A DNA stretch of 46,267 nt from CAZWDO01 sp964632485 [NCBI: uncultured bacterium]. GTDB lineage: Bacteria; JAGOEH01. Shown piece after piece: positions 8,362 through 17,962 of this stretch. Each line of letters starts with the position of its first letter. Position 1 is the first letter of the stretch. The stretch spans positions 74,921 through 121,187 of the forward strand of contig CAZWDO010000013.1 of assembly GCA_964632485.1 (NCBI GenBank), given 5' to 3'. The notes beneath the pieces are model-generated. The model saw only the letters and a program-made list of their open reading frames with translations, searched no databases and had not been told where the DNA came from. A program made the position numbers and the translations under genes.

Positions 8362-9081
8362 ATGAATATCAAAACTATCAAAGCTATTTACTTTAAAGAG
8401 TTGAAAAGCTTCTTCTATTCGCCCCTGGCCTATATTGTTATTACGCTTTTTTTGATTATTTTGGGATGGTTTTTTACCGCCACTTTGTTCATTAATAACG
8501 GTGAAGCCTCAATGCGTTCAGCCTTTAGTTATATTCCGATTCTTTTTCTGGTTTTCGTTCCGGCGATTACCATGCGTACGATTGCCGAAGAGAAGAAGAG
8601 CGGAACATTTGAGCTACTAGTAACCATGCCAATATTCGATAGCGAAATCATTATTGCCAAATATTTAGCGTCGTTGTCGTTGATTATGGCCGCAGTATTT
8701 GGAACCCTTGTCTATCTAATCACCCTGACTTCCATGGGGAATCTGGATGGCGGGGAAGTATTTGGCGGCTATTTGGGCTTGTTCTTGATGGGTGGCGCTT
8801 ATGTTTCTCTGGGGATACTAGCGTCATCTTTGACCGAAAATCAGATCATCGCTTTTATCCTGGCTTTCGTGTTCGCCTTTTTCTTTTTTATTATTAACAA
8901 GATACTGATGTTCATGCCTGCTTTTTTAACCTCATTTCTCGAATATATTAGCATCGACTATCATTTTGAAAATATTGCCCGCGGAGTGATCGATACCCGG
9001 GATGTTATTTATTATCTTTCATTAAGTTTTCTGTGTCTTTTCCTGGCCACTAAAAGCCTGGAATCCCGTCAAACCGCTTAA
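8362..9081 (+). CDS. gldF: ABC transporter permease, GldF-like
   Basis: This 239-residue integral membrane protein has about six hydrophobic segments. It opens with the pattern IKAIYFKELKSFFYSPLAYI typical of ABC-2 permeases paired with GldA, and carries the conserved RTIAEEKKSGTFELL stretch between transmembrane segments two and three. It forms the membrane channel for the ATPase encoded 18 bp upstream. The start ATG has CAGGAGTTC at proper distance. The gene has no unusual features. Confidence 0.9.
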   Translation: MNIKTIKAIYFKELKSFFYSPLAYIVITLFLIILGWFFTATLFINNGEASMRSAFSYIPILFLVFVPAITMRTIAEEKKSGTFELLVTMPIFDSEIIIAKYLASLSLIMAAVFGTLVYLITLTSMGNLDGGEVFGGYLGLFLMGGAYVSLGILASSLTENQIIAFILAFVFAFFFFIINKILMFMPAFLTSFLEYISIDYHFENIARGVIDTRDVIYYLSLSFLCLFLATKSLESRQTA

Positions 9082-9100
9082 GTTCGAAGGAGCCGTCCAT

Positions 9101-10849
9101 ATGAATCAGAACCAACCACAAAACACCAAGAGAAGCTCGTTTAAAACATTCTTGATTTCACTTCTCGTCGTCCATATAATTCAGAAAGTCGTTAATTGGA
9201 TTCAGAAACAACCGCACAATTCTCCCTCTGCGCCGGCCGTCAATCGAGCATCGATTGGTCGCCATTTGGTGTCTTCCCACGCCGTCAATATCTATTTGAC
9301 CTTTATATTCGTGGCGCTTCTCAATGTCGCTTCGCTGTATATATTTACACGCTTCGATTTTACGGAAAACAGTATCTATTCGATCTCCAAACCGACCAAG
9401 GATTTGATAGGAAATCTCGACGATCGTTTAACGGTTAAAGCGTATTTCTCCAAGGATTTACCGGCACCGTACAACAATGTTTCCCAATTTGTGCGGGATT
9501 TGCTACAGGAATACAAAGCCTATGGCAAGGGGAATGTGTATTATGAATTTATCAATCCCGGCGATGATCAGAAACTGGAAGAAGAGGCCATGAGCTTTCG
9601 TGTCCCGCCGTTGCAAGTCAATGCGCTCGAAAAAGATAAAATTGAATTAAAAAAAGTGTATATGGGACTGGTTTTTCTTTACCAGAACAATCAGGAAGTA
9701 TTGCCGGTTATCAGTAAGACGACAGGGTTAGAATATGATATTACCAGCGCTATCAAGCGCTTGATGTCAACAGAAAAACCCGCCATCGGAATTCTTCAGG
9801 GCCATGGCGAACCGTCCCTTTCCGAGAACCTGCAGACCCTGAAAGCCGCTTTGGATAAACAATATGACGTTCAGCCTGTCCAACTATCTGCGGTGAATTC
9901 GATTCCTCAAAATTTAAAGCTAGCTCTTTTAATTGCCCCACAGGATACTTTCAATATCGAAGACCTTTATAAAATCGATCAGTTTATTATGAACGGCGGG
10001 AAAATGGGATTTTTCTTTAATGAACACGACGTTCAATTGGATAAAGGAAGCGCCCAACCGCTTACGACGAATTTAAGCCCGTTATTGCAGCAATATGGGA
10101 TTAAAATTAATAATGATATTGTTATGGATATGAATTGCGCGCCCATCAGTGTTTCCCAGCAACAAGGATTTTTCCAGATTGTCAATCAGGTGGCTTATCC
10201 CTTTTTCCCTATTTTTGACCGATTAAACCGCGAACATATTATAGTAAAAGACCTGGAGAGGTTGGTCCATTTTTTCCCTTCTTCCTTGGATACGTCATTG
10301 GCCGGGAAAATGAGAATACAGGTGACCGCCTTAGCCACGACTTCTGAAAAATCAACGGCACAAACAGGACGGTTTGATGTTAATCCCATGCAACAATACG
10401 ATCCCCAGGATTTTAATGATACCAGCGGCCAGGGATATGTAGTTTCGGCCGTTTATACCGGAATGTTTCAATCTTATTTCACCTCGGACCAGCAGTTGAT
10501 TCCGGTGAGCGTTGATAGAAACTTGTTTAAACAGAAAAGTGAAGAGAACCGCATTGTCGTGATTGCCGAAGGTAATTTTATTAAAGACGAGTATTTGCAA
10601 TCGGTCAGAGAAAACACATCGCTGGCTTTAAATACGGCCGACTGGCTTGCTCAAGATGAAGATCTGATCCTTATACGATCGCGCGAAGTTACAGCGCGTC
10701 CCTTAAAAGCTCCGGAAAATGCCGCGATTCGTAATTTGATCCGCTGGCTAAATATTTTATTGCCGCCGATCATTATCATCGCTATCGGATTAATTATGAC
10801 CGCTCTTCGTAAAAACCGTCTCAATCGTTTAATTGTTGATCTGAAGTAG
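9101..10849 (+). CDS. gldG: GldG-like ABC transporter auxiliary protein
   Basis: This 582-residue protein has an N-terminal membrane anchor (hydrophobic stretches at about residues 14-32 and 62-83), a large extracytoplasmic domain and a single C-terminal membrane helix (about 553-573) followed by a basic tail. The periplasmic part begins with the typical GldG phrase FTENSIYSISKPTKDL and later contains ILQGHGEPSL, both hallmarks of the family. It is probably the membrane-bound auxiliary subunit of the ABC system. The first 50 or so residues, rich in Gln/Asn/Ser and with an extra hydrophobic segment, are longer than in typical GldG. Start ATG 9101 has GAAGGAG upstream. Confidence 0.9.
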   Translation: MNQNQPQNTKRSSFKTFLISLLVVHIIQKVVNWIQKQPHNSPSAPAVNRASIGRHLVSSHAVNIYLTFIFVALLNVASLYIFTRFDFTENSIYSISKPTKDLIGNLDDRLTVKAYFSKDLPAPYNNVSQFVRDLLQEYKAYGKGNVYYEFINPGDDQKLEEEAMSFRVPPLQVNALEKDKIELKKVYMGLVFLYQNNQEVLPVISKTTGLEYDITSAIKRLMSTEKPAIGILQGHGEPSLSENLQTLKAALDKQYDVQPVQLSAVNSIPQNLKLALLIAPQDTFNIEDLYKIDQFIMNGGKMGFFFNEHDVQLDKGSAQPLTTNLSPLLQQYGIKINNDIVMDMNCAPISVSQQQGFFQIVNQVAYPFFPIFDRLNREHIIVKDLERLVHFFPSSLDTSLAGKMRIQVTALATTSEKSTAQTGRFDVNPMQQYDPQDFNDTSGQGYVVSAVYTGMFQSYFTSDQQLIPVSVDRNLFKQKSEENRIVVIAEGNFIKDEYLQSVRENTSLALNTADWLAQDEDLILIRSREVTARPLKAPENAAIRNLIRWLNILLPPIIIIAIGLIMTALRKNRLNRLIVDLK

Positions 10850-10867
10850 TCCGGGAGGAGTTTTCGT

Positions 10868-11836
10868 ATGCGTAAATCTAATTGGTATCTCCTGATTTTT
10901 ATTGTAGTTTTATCCATTATCGTCTATTTTAACAACCGGGAAGAAAAATTCACGGAAAAGGATTCGCTTAAAACCAGCTTTATCGGACTGGATAGTCTTA
11001 AAATTGATCGCCTGGAGTTGAAGAGTACCGATGACAAACAGGTTGTGCTGGTCAAAGACGCTGGCAAATGGTTCATTAGCGAACCCATACGCTATCCGGC
11101 TAACCAGTCGATCGTGGAAGATATGTTGCGCAAAATCAGTAATTTTGAGATTGAAAATATTATCAGCAAAAATCCGTCAACGGATACGACGTTCGGGGTG
11201 GATTCCGTTAGCGGTTTCAGTGTTTCAATTTTTGAAAACGGCAAATCAGCCAACCGGGTCATTATCGGTAAAGTTTCCGAAAGCTGGTCGCATACCTATG
11301 TTAAGGAAAGTGGCCGGGAAGAAACCTTCCTTCTCCGGGGGAATGTCGGTTATATTTTTAAACGTTCGCTGAGAGATTGGCGTGATAAATCCATTTTAAA
11401 AATCGATAAGGAGATGGTAAAAACAATTCATATCCAGTATCGTGACAGTATTAATCTGGAATTCAAGAAGAATGATACTCTGTGGATGGTTCAAACTGCT
11501 CAACAGCGCGCGCGTGCAAAAAATGCGGATATGGCACAATTATTAAGCTCTCTCAATAATTTTATGGCTGCAGATTTCGTTGATGATACGACTATCGCCG
11601 GTTTGTCCGCCGCCCCGATGAAGTTGGACGTTGAAATGATGAATGGTGATAAATACAGTTTAAATGGTATCCCCACAGATTCGATAGCTAATCGGTTTTA
11701 TGTTCAAACCAGCGGTAATAGCCAGATTTTTTCTGTTTATCGCGCGTCAATGAGTACGTTTTTTAAGGGATTTGAGGGATATCAGCAAATTCCGGCGGAA
11801 AATTCCGATTCCACCAGCCTTGCGCCGATGCCGTAA
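10868..11836 (+). CDS. DUF4340 domain protein associated with the Gld-type ABC genes
   Basis: This 322-residue protein has one N-terminal membrane helix (about residues 5-20) and a periplasmic body containing the DUF4340 pattern: KDAGKWFISEPIRYPAN near residue 55, then FGVD and KVSESWSHTYVK. DUF4340 genes commonly follow gldG-like genes, as here (18 bp gap, GGGAGGAG ribosome site). Function is unknown; co-location suggests a partner of the ABC system. It is the last gene of the unit, since a long hairpin follows at 11921-11960. Confidence 0.87.
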   Translation: MRKSNWYLLIFIVVLSIIVYFNNREEKFTEKDSLKTSFIGLDSLKIDRLELKSTDDKQVVLVKDAGKWFISEPIRYPANQSIVEDMLRKISNFEIENIISKNPSTDTTFGVDSVSGFSVSIFENGKSANRVIIGKVSESWSHTYVKESGREETFLLRGNVGYIFKRSLRDWRDKSILKIDKEMVKTIHIQYRDSINLEFKKNDTLWMVQTAQQRARAKNADMAQLLSSLNNFMAADFVDDTTIAGLSAAPMKLDVEMMNGDKYSLNGIPTDSIANRFYVQTSGNSQIFSVYRASMSTFFKGFEGYQQIPAENSDSTSLAPMP

Positions 11837-11920
11837 TTCGAAGGTCAATTCGTTATTTTGCTACGGATGCCATCCCTTAATGTCAAGGACTTCCGGCAAC
11901 ACCATCGCATCGCAGAAATT

Positions 11921-11960
11921 TACTTTTTCCCCACCTGATCGCTCAGGTGAGGAAAAAGTG
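11921..11960 (+). terminator. Long hairpin downstream of the Gld/DUF4340 unit
   Basis: Two 18-base arms (11921-11938 and 11943-11960) pair with one C-A mismatch and one G-T pair around the four-base loop TCGC. The arms contain CTTTTTCC and GGAAAAAG. There is no strong T run after it, so it is either a weak intrinsic terminator or an RNA-stabilising or processing stem between the ABC operon and the esterase gene. Confidence 0.6.
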
Positions 11961-12033
11961 TGTGTTATTCTTCTCCCTTAAAAAGTCCGGTTGTTTTCGA
12001 TGCCGGATAAATACCCGGACAGGAGTTTAGTAT

Positions 12034-12780
12034 ATGATGAAATTTTTTTTTTATCTTAGCTTGATTGTAATTATCAATTCAGGAGTTGTTACAGTGGCTG
12101 AAACAAAAATTACCAATTCTAAGGGAGAATGTCACTTTTTTAAAGATACTCTGTTAAAAGAGATTGGTTTGGATTATCTGTTGTATTTGCCGGAGAATTT
12201 TAATGCGCAGAGCAATGAGCGCTATCCGTTGATTCTATTTTTACATGGTTCGGGCGAACGCGGAAATGATTTGGAGCTGGTTAAAATTCATGGAATTCCA
12301 AAAAATCTGGAATCGGGATTTTATCATGATTTTCCATTTGTGGTAGTTTGTCCGCAATGTCCATCAGCTTCCTGGTGGAACCGCGAGAGCGATGCTTTGA
12401 ATGGATTGTTGGATCAAATTATTGCAGAGTTGCCGATCGATACTCAGCGCATATATCTTACCGGAATGAGCATGGGCGGTTTTGGCGCTTGGGACTTGGC
12501 GCTGAAATATCCGCATCGGTTTGCCGCGATCGCGCCGGTTTGCGGGGGTGGTTTTTCGTTTCTAGCCGATCGGATCAAACATTTGCCGGTGTGGGTTTTC
12601 CATGGCGCCAAAGACATGGTGGTTCCTCTTTTTTATTCCGAAAGCATGGTCAACGCTTTGAAAAAACAGGGGGCTGACGTCGAATTTACAGTTTATCCTG
12701 AGGCTACTCATGATGCATGGAGCGAAACATATCGTAATCCGGCTTTATTTGAATGGTTTTTAAATCATCGTCGTCCCTAA
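12034..12780 (+). CDS. Secreted alpha/beta hydrolase (prolyl-oligopeptidase/PHB-depolymerase-like esterase)
   Basis: This 248-residue protein has a signal peptide (MMKFFFYLSLIVIINSG, mature part from about residue 25) and an alpha/beta hydrolase fold. Visible catalytic elements are the oxyanion segment LFLHGSGERG, the nucleophile elbow GMSMGGFG, the acid in HGAKDMVVP and the histidine in PEATHDAW. This layout matches secreted esterases of the COG4099 type, often found near carbohydrate-utilisation genes. The next gene, an OprB-like porin, begins 8 bp after the stop, so the two are probably co-transcribed. The substrate is unknown; a carbohydrate ester is an inference from the porin neighbour. 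Confidence 0.85.
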   Translation: MMKFFFYLSLIVIINSGVVTVAETKITNSKGECHFFKDTLLKEIGLDYLLYLPENFNAQSNERYPLILFLHGSGERGNDLELVKIHGIPKNLESGFYHDFPFVVVCPQCPSASWWNRESDALNGLLDQIIAELPIDTQRIYLTGMSMGGFGAWDLALKYPHRFAAIAPVCGGGFSFLADRIKHLPVWVFHGAKDMVVPLFYSESMVNALKKQGADVEFTVYPEATHDAWSETYRNPALFEWFLNHRRP

Positions 12781-12787
12781 GGAAAAT

Positions 12788-14038
12788 ATGATAAACAGAA
12801 AATCCTGGGTTTTTACTTTTTGGTTGAGCATCATCATTTTGATTTCGCCCACTTCAGCCCGCGATTACCATCCCTTTGACTTGTGGAGGGCCAAGGATCA
12901 ATTTTCTGTTAAAGGATTTACCTTTAATGCGGCTTATACTCTGGATTTGTATCATGTTGCGCGCAATGTGGATGATAAAACTGGAACGGAAGAATATGGC
13001 GCTCCGGAATCCAAAAAATCCAATGTCGCTCTTGGCGACTTTGATCTAATCCTGGGAATCGATGCAGAAAAAGCTTTTTCTCTTAAGGGTCTTGATGCCT
13101 TGTTTTATATTTTGGGCAACCATGGCGGGAGTCCTTCGGAAATCGCAGAAGATGCCCAAACCATCAGCAATATCGATGCGCCGAATACCTGGAAACTATA
13201 TGAAGCCTGGGTTCAGTATCGGTTTTTGAATGGACAATTGGCCTTTTTATTTGGTCTTTTCGATTTGAACTCTGAATTTGACGTCATTGAAACTGCGGGA
13301 CTTTTTATCAATTCCTCTCACGGTATTGGACCCGATTTTTCTCAAAGTGGCCAGAATGGCCCATCAATTTTTCCCTCAACCTCATTAGCTTTACGCGGCA
13401 GCTATTCATTTAATGATCACATTTACCTGCAAACCGCTTTTTTTGATGGAGTTCCCGGTGATGCTGATAATCCTGAAGGAACCCATATCAATATAAGCTC
13501 CACTGAAGGTTTTCTCTTATGCGCTGAAACCGGATTTCAGCGCCCATCTTCTGATAGTGATCCATATATGAAATTCGCTTTGGGTGGTTGGATGTATAGC
13601 GCTCGGTTCCCTGAAATCCTTGATGGACACGAATCCAGTTCCAATATTGGGGGATATGTTTTTGGTGAAGCCCAGATTGTCAGGGAGGATCACGACCAGG
13701 GAATCGCTGTTTTTTCCAGAATAGGTTTTGCTAATCCTAAGTACAACCAATTTGGTTTTTATGCCGGTGGCGGTCTCGTTTTTACCGGTCTGATTCCCGG
13801 ACGCGATGCCGATCAGTGCGGATTGGCGTTGGCCCGCGTAGAAAACGTTACCGATTTCCTGCAGCTTACTGATGGATTATTTACAAAATATGAGTTGAAT
13901 TTGGAAGCGACATATCGATTTCAGCCGGCTCATTGGTGCGCATTTCAGGGAGATATCCAGTGGATCGTGAATCCTGGAATGCAGCGTTTTATTAAATCTT
14001 GCTATGCCATAGGATTACGTTCCGAAATTATTTTTTAA
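12788..14038 (+). CDS. OprB-family carbohydrate-selective porin
   Basis: This 416-residue protein has a signal peptide (about residues 1-24, cleavage near TSARDYHP) and a beta-barrel-like pattern of alternating aromatic residues ending in phenylalanine (SEIIF). The segments GLDALFYILGNHGGSPSE, LYEAWVQYRF and LFGLFDLNSEFD, followed by SSHGIGPDFSQSG, follow the OprB porin family closely. It should sit in the outer membrane and pass sugars. The gene follows the esterase by 8 bp and ends only 18 bp from the convergent gene at 14057, with no terminator visible between them. Confidence 0.87.
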   Translation: MINRKSWVFTFWLSIIILISPTSARDYHPFDLWRAKDQFSVKGFTFNAAYTLDLYHVARNVDDKTGTEEYGAPESKKSNVALGDFDLILGIDAEKAFSLKGLDALFYILGNHGGSPSEIAEDAQTISNIDAPNTWKLYEAWVQYRFLNGQLAFLFGLFDLNSEFDVIETAGLFINSSHGIGPDFSQSGQNGPSIFPSTSLALRGSYSFNDHIYLQTAFFDGVPGDADNPEGTHINISSTEGFLLCAETGFQRPSSDSDPYMKFALGGWMYSARFPEILDGHESSSNIGGYVFGEAQIVREDHDQGIAVFSRIGFANPKYNQFGFYAGGGLVFTGLIPGRDADQCGLALARVENVTDFLQLTDGLFTKYELNLEATYRFQPAHWCAFQGDIQWIVNPGMQRFIKSCYAIGLRSEIIF

Positions 14039-14056
14039 TCCATTTAATCCGGTTGT

Positions 14057-15655
14057 TCAATCAAAATAATGGTGGAACAGTTCCATTTCAGGAGTGAGAT
14101 CAATGCCTGCAGGTGTTTTAGCTTCCTTAAATGTTGCATTGCACTGATGGATTAATTGCGGGCAATCGCGGTAAATCCGCCGCGGGGATATATAATCAAT
14201 CAACGTTTCATCTTCATCAAGGAAAGATCGGTACACGAATACCGGCTTGAAATAATTGAGCGCTTCAACCAGGATCGTTGAATATACGGTAATGACTAAA
14301 TCCGCTTCCTTTAACCAATGGGCAGCGCAATGTTGGGCGATACTGATTCCCGGGAAGCGGTTTCGATAAATAGTGGATTTTTCCTGAGGATGTATATGGA
14401 GGTGATAGTGTAATGAATTTCCATAATGTTGCATGAACTGCCGGATAATTTTATGCCATTCCTGCAAGGCAGGTTGCCCGAATATTTCATCAATGGGGTT
14501 TGAAAAAAATACGACAACCGGAGGTTGCTGCCGAAGTTGATAATTGGTAGGGGGGGATTTAGCAGATACCTGTTTTTTTGGATAGAATCCGCTTTGAAAC
14601 TTTTTGTCATAACTGTACTTTTTCATTAAGCGCATCTCAAAATTTGTCCAAAGCAGATACTGGTCGCAATACGAGCGATAGGGCAAGGGAGACTGGATTT
14701 GGCCATGCTGGAAATGTTCGATAAAAAATCGGTGATGGCGGTTCCAACTGTTCAGCGCGCTGACGTAATCGCTGTTGCCGTTATTGAACAACAAGTTGTC
14801 TGGAAGTAAGGGTTCCAATTGATGGGTAATGAGATCGACAAACTCCCATACCAATGGCAATTTGAAAAAAAAATAGAGATGAAGCGCGAGGTAGGAGCGG
14901 GAATATGTTTCCGATGAGCATCGCTTCAATTGGTGACGCCAGAGACGGGCGCAGTGACGCAATGTTTGCCCGGAGCGCCGCCAGTTGTTCCATTGATAGT
15001 ATTCAAACACGGGGATTCCCTTGCCTGAACGGTTAATCCACCATAATGGACGAGAGAGAGGAGTCAGCAAAACGGGCGCATCAGTCGGCCGGGGGGGGAA
15101 AGCATAGCTCCGGGGCGCGGCAAACCAGGAGCGTCCTTTCCTGCAAAGTTCCTCTCGGCGGGGAGTTCGTTGGCTGATGAGCGTTGGCAAGTGGTAGAGA
15201 ATTAAATATATACTAGCTGCTGCGAGCGTCAACCAACTGTGCGCCAATCGCCATTTATAAAGCCATTTGTCATATTTTGATGGCAGGGTGATGATATTGG
15301 GAATTGTATTGATTAAATTTTTTTGGATCAAACCTTGGCGCGCCCAGGGGAGGTTTCTGAGATCAAGCTGGAAAATCGGAGTCTGTTGATGAAGTGTTTC
15401 GATATGTAGAATCAGACGGATGGGAATTTCCCAAACCAGTTTGGAAATACCAAAATGAGTCGCCTGAAGAAAATCATATCCTAAAATCCGGTTCAGAGCC
15501 TTTATTGGCAAATCCTGGGCCAGTTGCTCGCGGAACCGGGTTTCAAGCGCTATATAGCGGGCCGGATATTGACTGATGGGGTGAGCGCTCCAACTGCGCG
15601 TCTCTCCATCCAGCCGAAAGAGTGGAAAATCTAAAATTTCAACGAAGTGTTCCAT
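14057..15655 (-). CDS. Putative surface-carbohydrate transferase, poorly recognised
   Basis: This 532-residue protein is not confidently recognised. The N-terminal two-thirds is rich in Trp, Tyr, Arg and His and has one hydrophobic stretch (about residues 140-160). The C-terminal third has a GT-B-like look: VVVFFSNPIDE, then HIHPQEKS, then ADLVITVYSTILVEALNY and KPVFVYRSF. This HPxE followed by STxxxEA order is shared by CDP-glycerol glycerophosphotransferase, polysialyltransferase and related surface-polysaccharide enzymes. It is divergent from the SpsF-like cytidylyltransferase gene 95 bp away, whose nucleotide-sugar product would fit such an enzyme. No strong ribosome site precedes the ATG at 15655, so the start is less certain. 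Confidence 0.6.
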   Translation of the reverse strand: MEHFVEILDFPLFRLDGETRSWSAHPISQYPARYIALETRFREQLAQDLPIKALNRILGYDFLQATHFGISKLVWEIPIRLILHIETLHQQTPIFQLDLRNLPWARQGLIQKNLINTIPNIITLPSKYDKWLYKWRLAHSWLTLAAASIYLILYHLPTLISQRTPRREELCRKGRSWFAAPRSYAFPPRPTDAPVLLTPLSRPLWWINRSGKGIPVFEYYQWNNWRRSGQTLRHCARLWRHQLKRCSSETYSRSYLALHLYFFFKLPLVWEFVDLITHQLEPLLPDNLLFNNGNSDYVSALNSWNRHHRFFIEHFQHGQIQSPLPYRSYCDQYLLWTNFEMRLMKKYSYDKKFQSGFYPKKQVSAKSPPTNYQLRQQPPVVVFFSNPIDEIFGQPALQEWHKIIRQFMQHYGNSLHYHLHIHPQEKSTIYRNRFPGISIAQHCAAHWLKEADLVITVYSTILVEALNYFKPVFVYRSFLDEDETLIDYISPRRIYRDCPQLIHQCNATFKEAKTPAGIDLTPEMELFHHYFD

Positions 15656-15703
15656 TGGCTTATTATAGATGAAAAAGAAAAAAATTACAAGAAAAATAAT
15701 TAC

Positions 15704-15732
15704 TTGCTGAAACTCTTTTTTTTTATTAATAT
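15704..15732 (+). promoter_or_regulatory. Promoter of the SpsF-like gene
   Basis: TTGCTG (15704-15709) and TAATAT (15727-15732) are separated by 17 bp that are mostly T. The leader to ATG 15751 is very short, but GGGAGGAA lies within it as ribosome site. Confidence 0.55.
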
Positions 15733-15750
15733 CTTACAGGGAGGAACTTC

Positions 15751-16545
15751 ATGAAAAGAAAAATTGTGGCTATCGTCCAGGCACGTATGAGTTCACAGCG
15801 CTTGCCAGGCAAGGTATTGCTTCCTTTAGCCGGTGATTGCGCTCTGGGCGCTCTGTTCAAACGCCTGAGTTTTTCTGAAAGCATCAGCGAAGTTGTCTTA
15901 GCGACCTCAGGCGATTCTACCGACGACGAACTGGAGTATTGGGCGCTTCAGCGCAATATCCGCTGTTTCCGGGGACCCCTGGAAGATGTATTGGAACGTT
16001 TCCGCCTTATCGCCCATGAGATGTGTCCCGATTTACTTCTTCGGATTACCGGGGATTGTCCATTGATTGATGCGGCTCTCATTGATCGTGTGATTACCGG
16101 CCATATCCGGCTATCTCCAGAGTTAACCGCTACTAACAATGAGAACGGTTTTCCCCGTGGTTTGGATGTGGAAGTTTTCGAGCCCGAGTTATTGGAAAAA
16201 ATATCAGCCGAGCATCCCTCCCGCGAGGATCGCGAACATGTAACATTACATGCTTATCATTATTACCAGGGTTATAAAATATCGATCTATCAGCCTCATC
16301 CGACGTGCCGCGCGTTTCATTCCTTGCGTTTATGTCTGGATACTCCAGAGGATTATCGGCGAATCGAAGCGATCTTTGAGCATTTTTTACCCCGTATAGA
16401 TTTTTCATTGATCGATATTTTGAAATATGCTGAATCAAACTCAATTTTGTTGGAGAATCAGGCCCGGCAGAAGGTCACCCTCGATTTTGACGCTATTGGA
16501 AGCTATTACCCTGAATTGGAGATAGACGATTCGATGAAATATTAA
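15751..16545 (+). CDS. spsF: SpsF-like cytidylyltransferase
   Basis: This 264-residue enzyme belongs to the acylneuraminate-cytidylyltransferase-like SpsF group, which activates sugars as CMP derivatives for surface glycans. Seen motifs are the nucleotide-binding opening IVAIVQARMSSQRLPGKVLL, the GPLEDVLERF segment, RITGDCPLID with its metal-binding Asp, and NGFPRGLDVEVF. The length is right for SpsF proteins. RBS GGGAGGAA precedes the ATG. It is transcribed away from the putative transferase at 14057-15655. The aminopeptidase gene follows after 13 bp and may be co-transcribed without being functionally linked. Confidence 0.88.
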   Translation: MKRKIVAIVQARMSSQRLPGKVLLPLAGDCALGALFKRLSFSESISEVVLATSGDSTDDELEYWALQRNIRCFRGPLEDVLERFRLIAHEMCPDLLLRITGDCPLIDAALIDRVITGHIRLSPELTATNNENGFPRGLDVEVFEPELLEKISAEHPSREDREHVTLHAYHYYQGYKISIYQPHPTCRAFHSLRLCLDTPEDYRRIEAIFEHFLPRIDFSLIDILKYAESNSILLENQARQKVTLDFDAIGSYYPELEIDDSMKY

Positions 16546-16558
16546 AAAAGGAGCAGTT

Positions 16559-17929
16559 ATGTTCAGTAAGAAAACCTACAAAAATCGGCGACGTGAGCTG
16601 ATGAAACTGATGAAACACGGAATAGTGGTTTTTCCGGGACATTTGGAAAGTCCCAGGAATTATCGCGCGAATCCCTATTCTTTCCGTCAAAACAGCAATT
16701 TTTTATATTTTTGGGGACATTCCCTGCCGGGATTGGTGGGATTGATTGATTTGGATGACGAAAATGAGATTCTTTTTGGGGATGATTTCACGATTGACGA
16801 TATTATTTGGATGGGTGATCAGCCTAAAATTCAGGAATTAGCGGAGTTTATTGGAATAAAAAAGACCGGAAGCCTGAATGAATTCAGCGAAATCATACAA
16901 AAAGCAATCGCTGAGGGGCGTCGCGTCCATTTCCTTCCTCCCTGCCGCGTGGAACAGACTTTGAGCCTGAGCCGCTGGTTAGGTATTTCCCCCAACTCTG
17001 TCGGCCATTATGTGTCCCGCGAATTGATTGAATCCGTAATTGCGCTGCGTGAAATCAAAAATAATGAAGAAATAACCGAAATTGAGACCGCGCTCGATTA
17101 TTCCTGGGCGATGTATGATCTGGTACTAAAAAACTTAAAACCCGGCATATCGGAGCAGGATTTGGTTGGAATTATGGAAGGGTATCTTCTCAACCGGGGA
17201 AGTCAGACATCATTTCCCACAATTTTGACCGTACATGGAGAAACTCTGCATAATCACGACCACTCCCATTTGTTAAAAGCGGGGCAGATGGTATTGATCG
17301 ATTCAGGAGCCGAATCCCCTCGGTTTTATGCTTCGGATATTACTCGCACATTTCCGGTGGATGGACAGTTTTCCCAACAGCAGAAAGAAATTTATCAAAT
17401 TGTATTGGATGCGCAGTCAGAGTCGATTCGCCAGGCTAAACCGGGAATAATGTATCGGGATGTGCATTTGGCGGCGGCAAGGGTGATGGTGGAAGGATTG
17501 AAAAATCTGGGTTTGATGCGGGGCGATAGCGAGGAAGCTGTACAAGCCGGCGCTCATGCGCTGTTTTTTCCTCACGGATTAGGCCACATGTTGGGTCTGG
17601 ATGTCCATGATATGGAAGACTTGGGCGAGGATTATGTGGGCTATACTAAAAAAGTGACCCGCAGCGATCAATTCGGCCTGGCGTACTTGCGGATGGCCCG
17701 CAAACTGAAAGAAGGGTTTGTAGTGACCTGTGAGCCCGGCATCTACTTTATTCCCAAGTTGATCGATCTGTGGATGAGCGAGAAGAAATATGAGGATTAT
17801 ATTAATTACGAAGCGTTGGCCCCTTATTGCGATTTTGGTGGTATCCGTATCGAAGATGACCTGTTGATGACGGCAAAGGGTAATCGGGTGCTGGGCAAAC
17901 CCATTCCCAAAGATTTCGGCCTCAACTGA
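16559..17929 (+). CDS. pepP: Xaa-Pro aminopeptidase (aminopeptidase P, M24B)
   Basis: This 456-residue cytosolic metallopeptidase removes N-terminal residues preceding proline. The N-terminal creatinase-like domain (residues about 1-170) includes FRQNSNFLYFWG. The C-terminal pita-bread domain has the five metal ligands in place: two Asp in VLIDSGAESPRFYASDITRT, His in FFPHGLGHMLGLDVHD, and Glu residues in VTCEPGIYF and GIRIEDDLL. ATG 16559 has AAAAGGAG upstream, 13 bp after the previous stop. It ends before a symmetrical hairpin shared with the convergent glgA. Confidence 0.92.
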   Translation: MFSKKTYKNRRRELMKLMKHGIVVFPGHLESPRNYRANPYSFRQNSNFLYFWGHSLPGLVGLIDLDDENEILFGDDFTIDDIIWMGDQPKIQELAEFIGIKKTGSLNEFSEIIQKAIAEGRRVHFLPPCRVEQTLSLSRWLGISPNSVGHYVSRELIESVIALREIKNNEEITEIETALDYSWAMYDLVLKNLKPGISEQDLVGIMEGYLLNRGSQTSFPTILTVHGETLHNHDHSHLLKAGQMVLIDSGAESPRFYASDITRTFPVDGQFSQQQKEIYQIVLDAQSESIRQAKPGIMYRDVHLAAARVMVEGLKNLGLMRGDSEEAVQAGAHALFFPHGLGHMLGLDVHDMEDLGEDYVGYTKKVTRSDQFGLAYLRMARKLKEGFVVTCEPGIYFIPKLIDLWMSEKKYEDYINYEALAPYCDFGGIRIEDDLLMTAKGNRVLGKPIPKDFGLN

Positions 17930-17962
17930 TACAGATAAAAACAGGCAACTATCGTTGAGTAA

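Noticed and set aside
7384-11836. Direct claim of a gliding-motility system
   Set aside because: Only the ABC part is present; gldA/F/G-like genes occur in many non-gliding bacteria.
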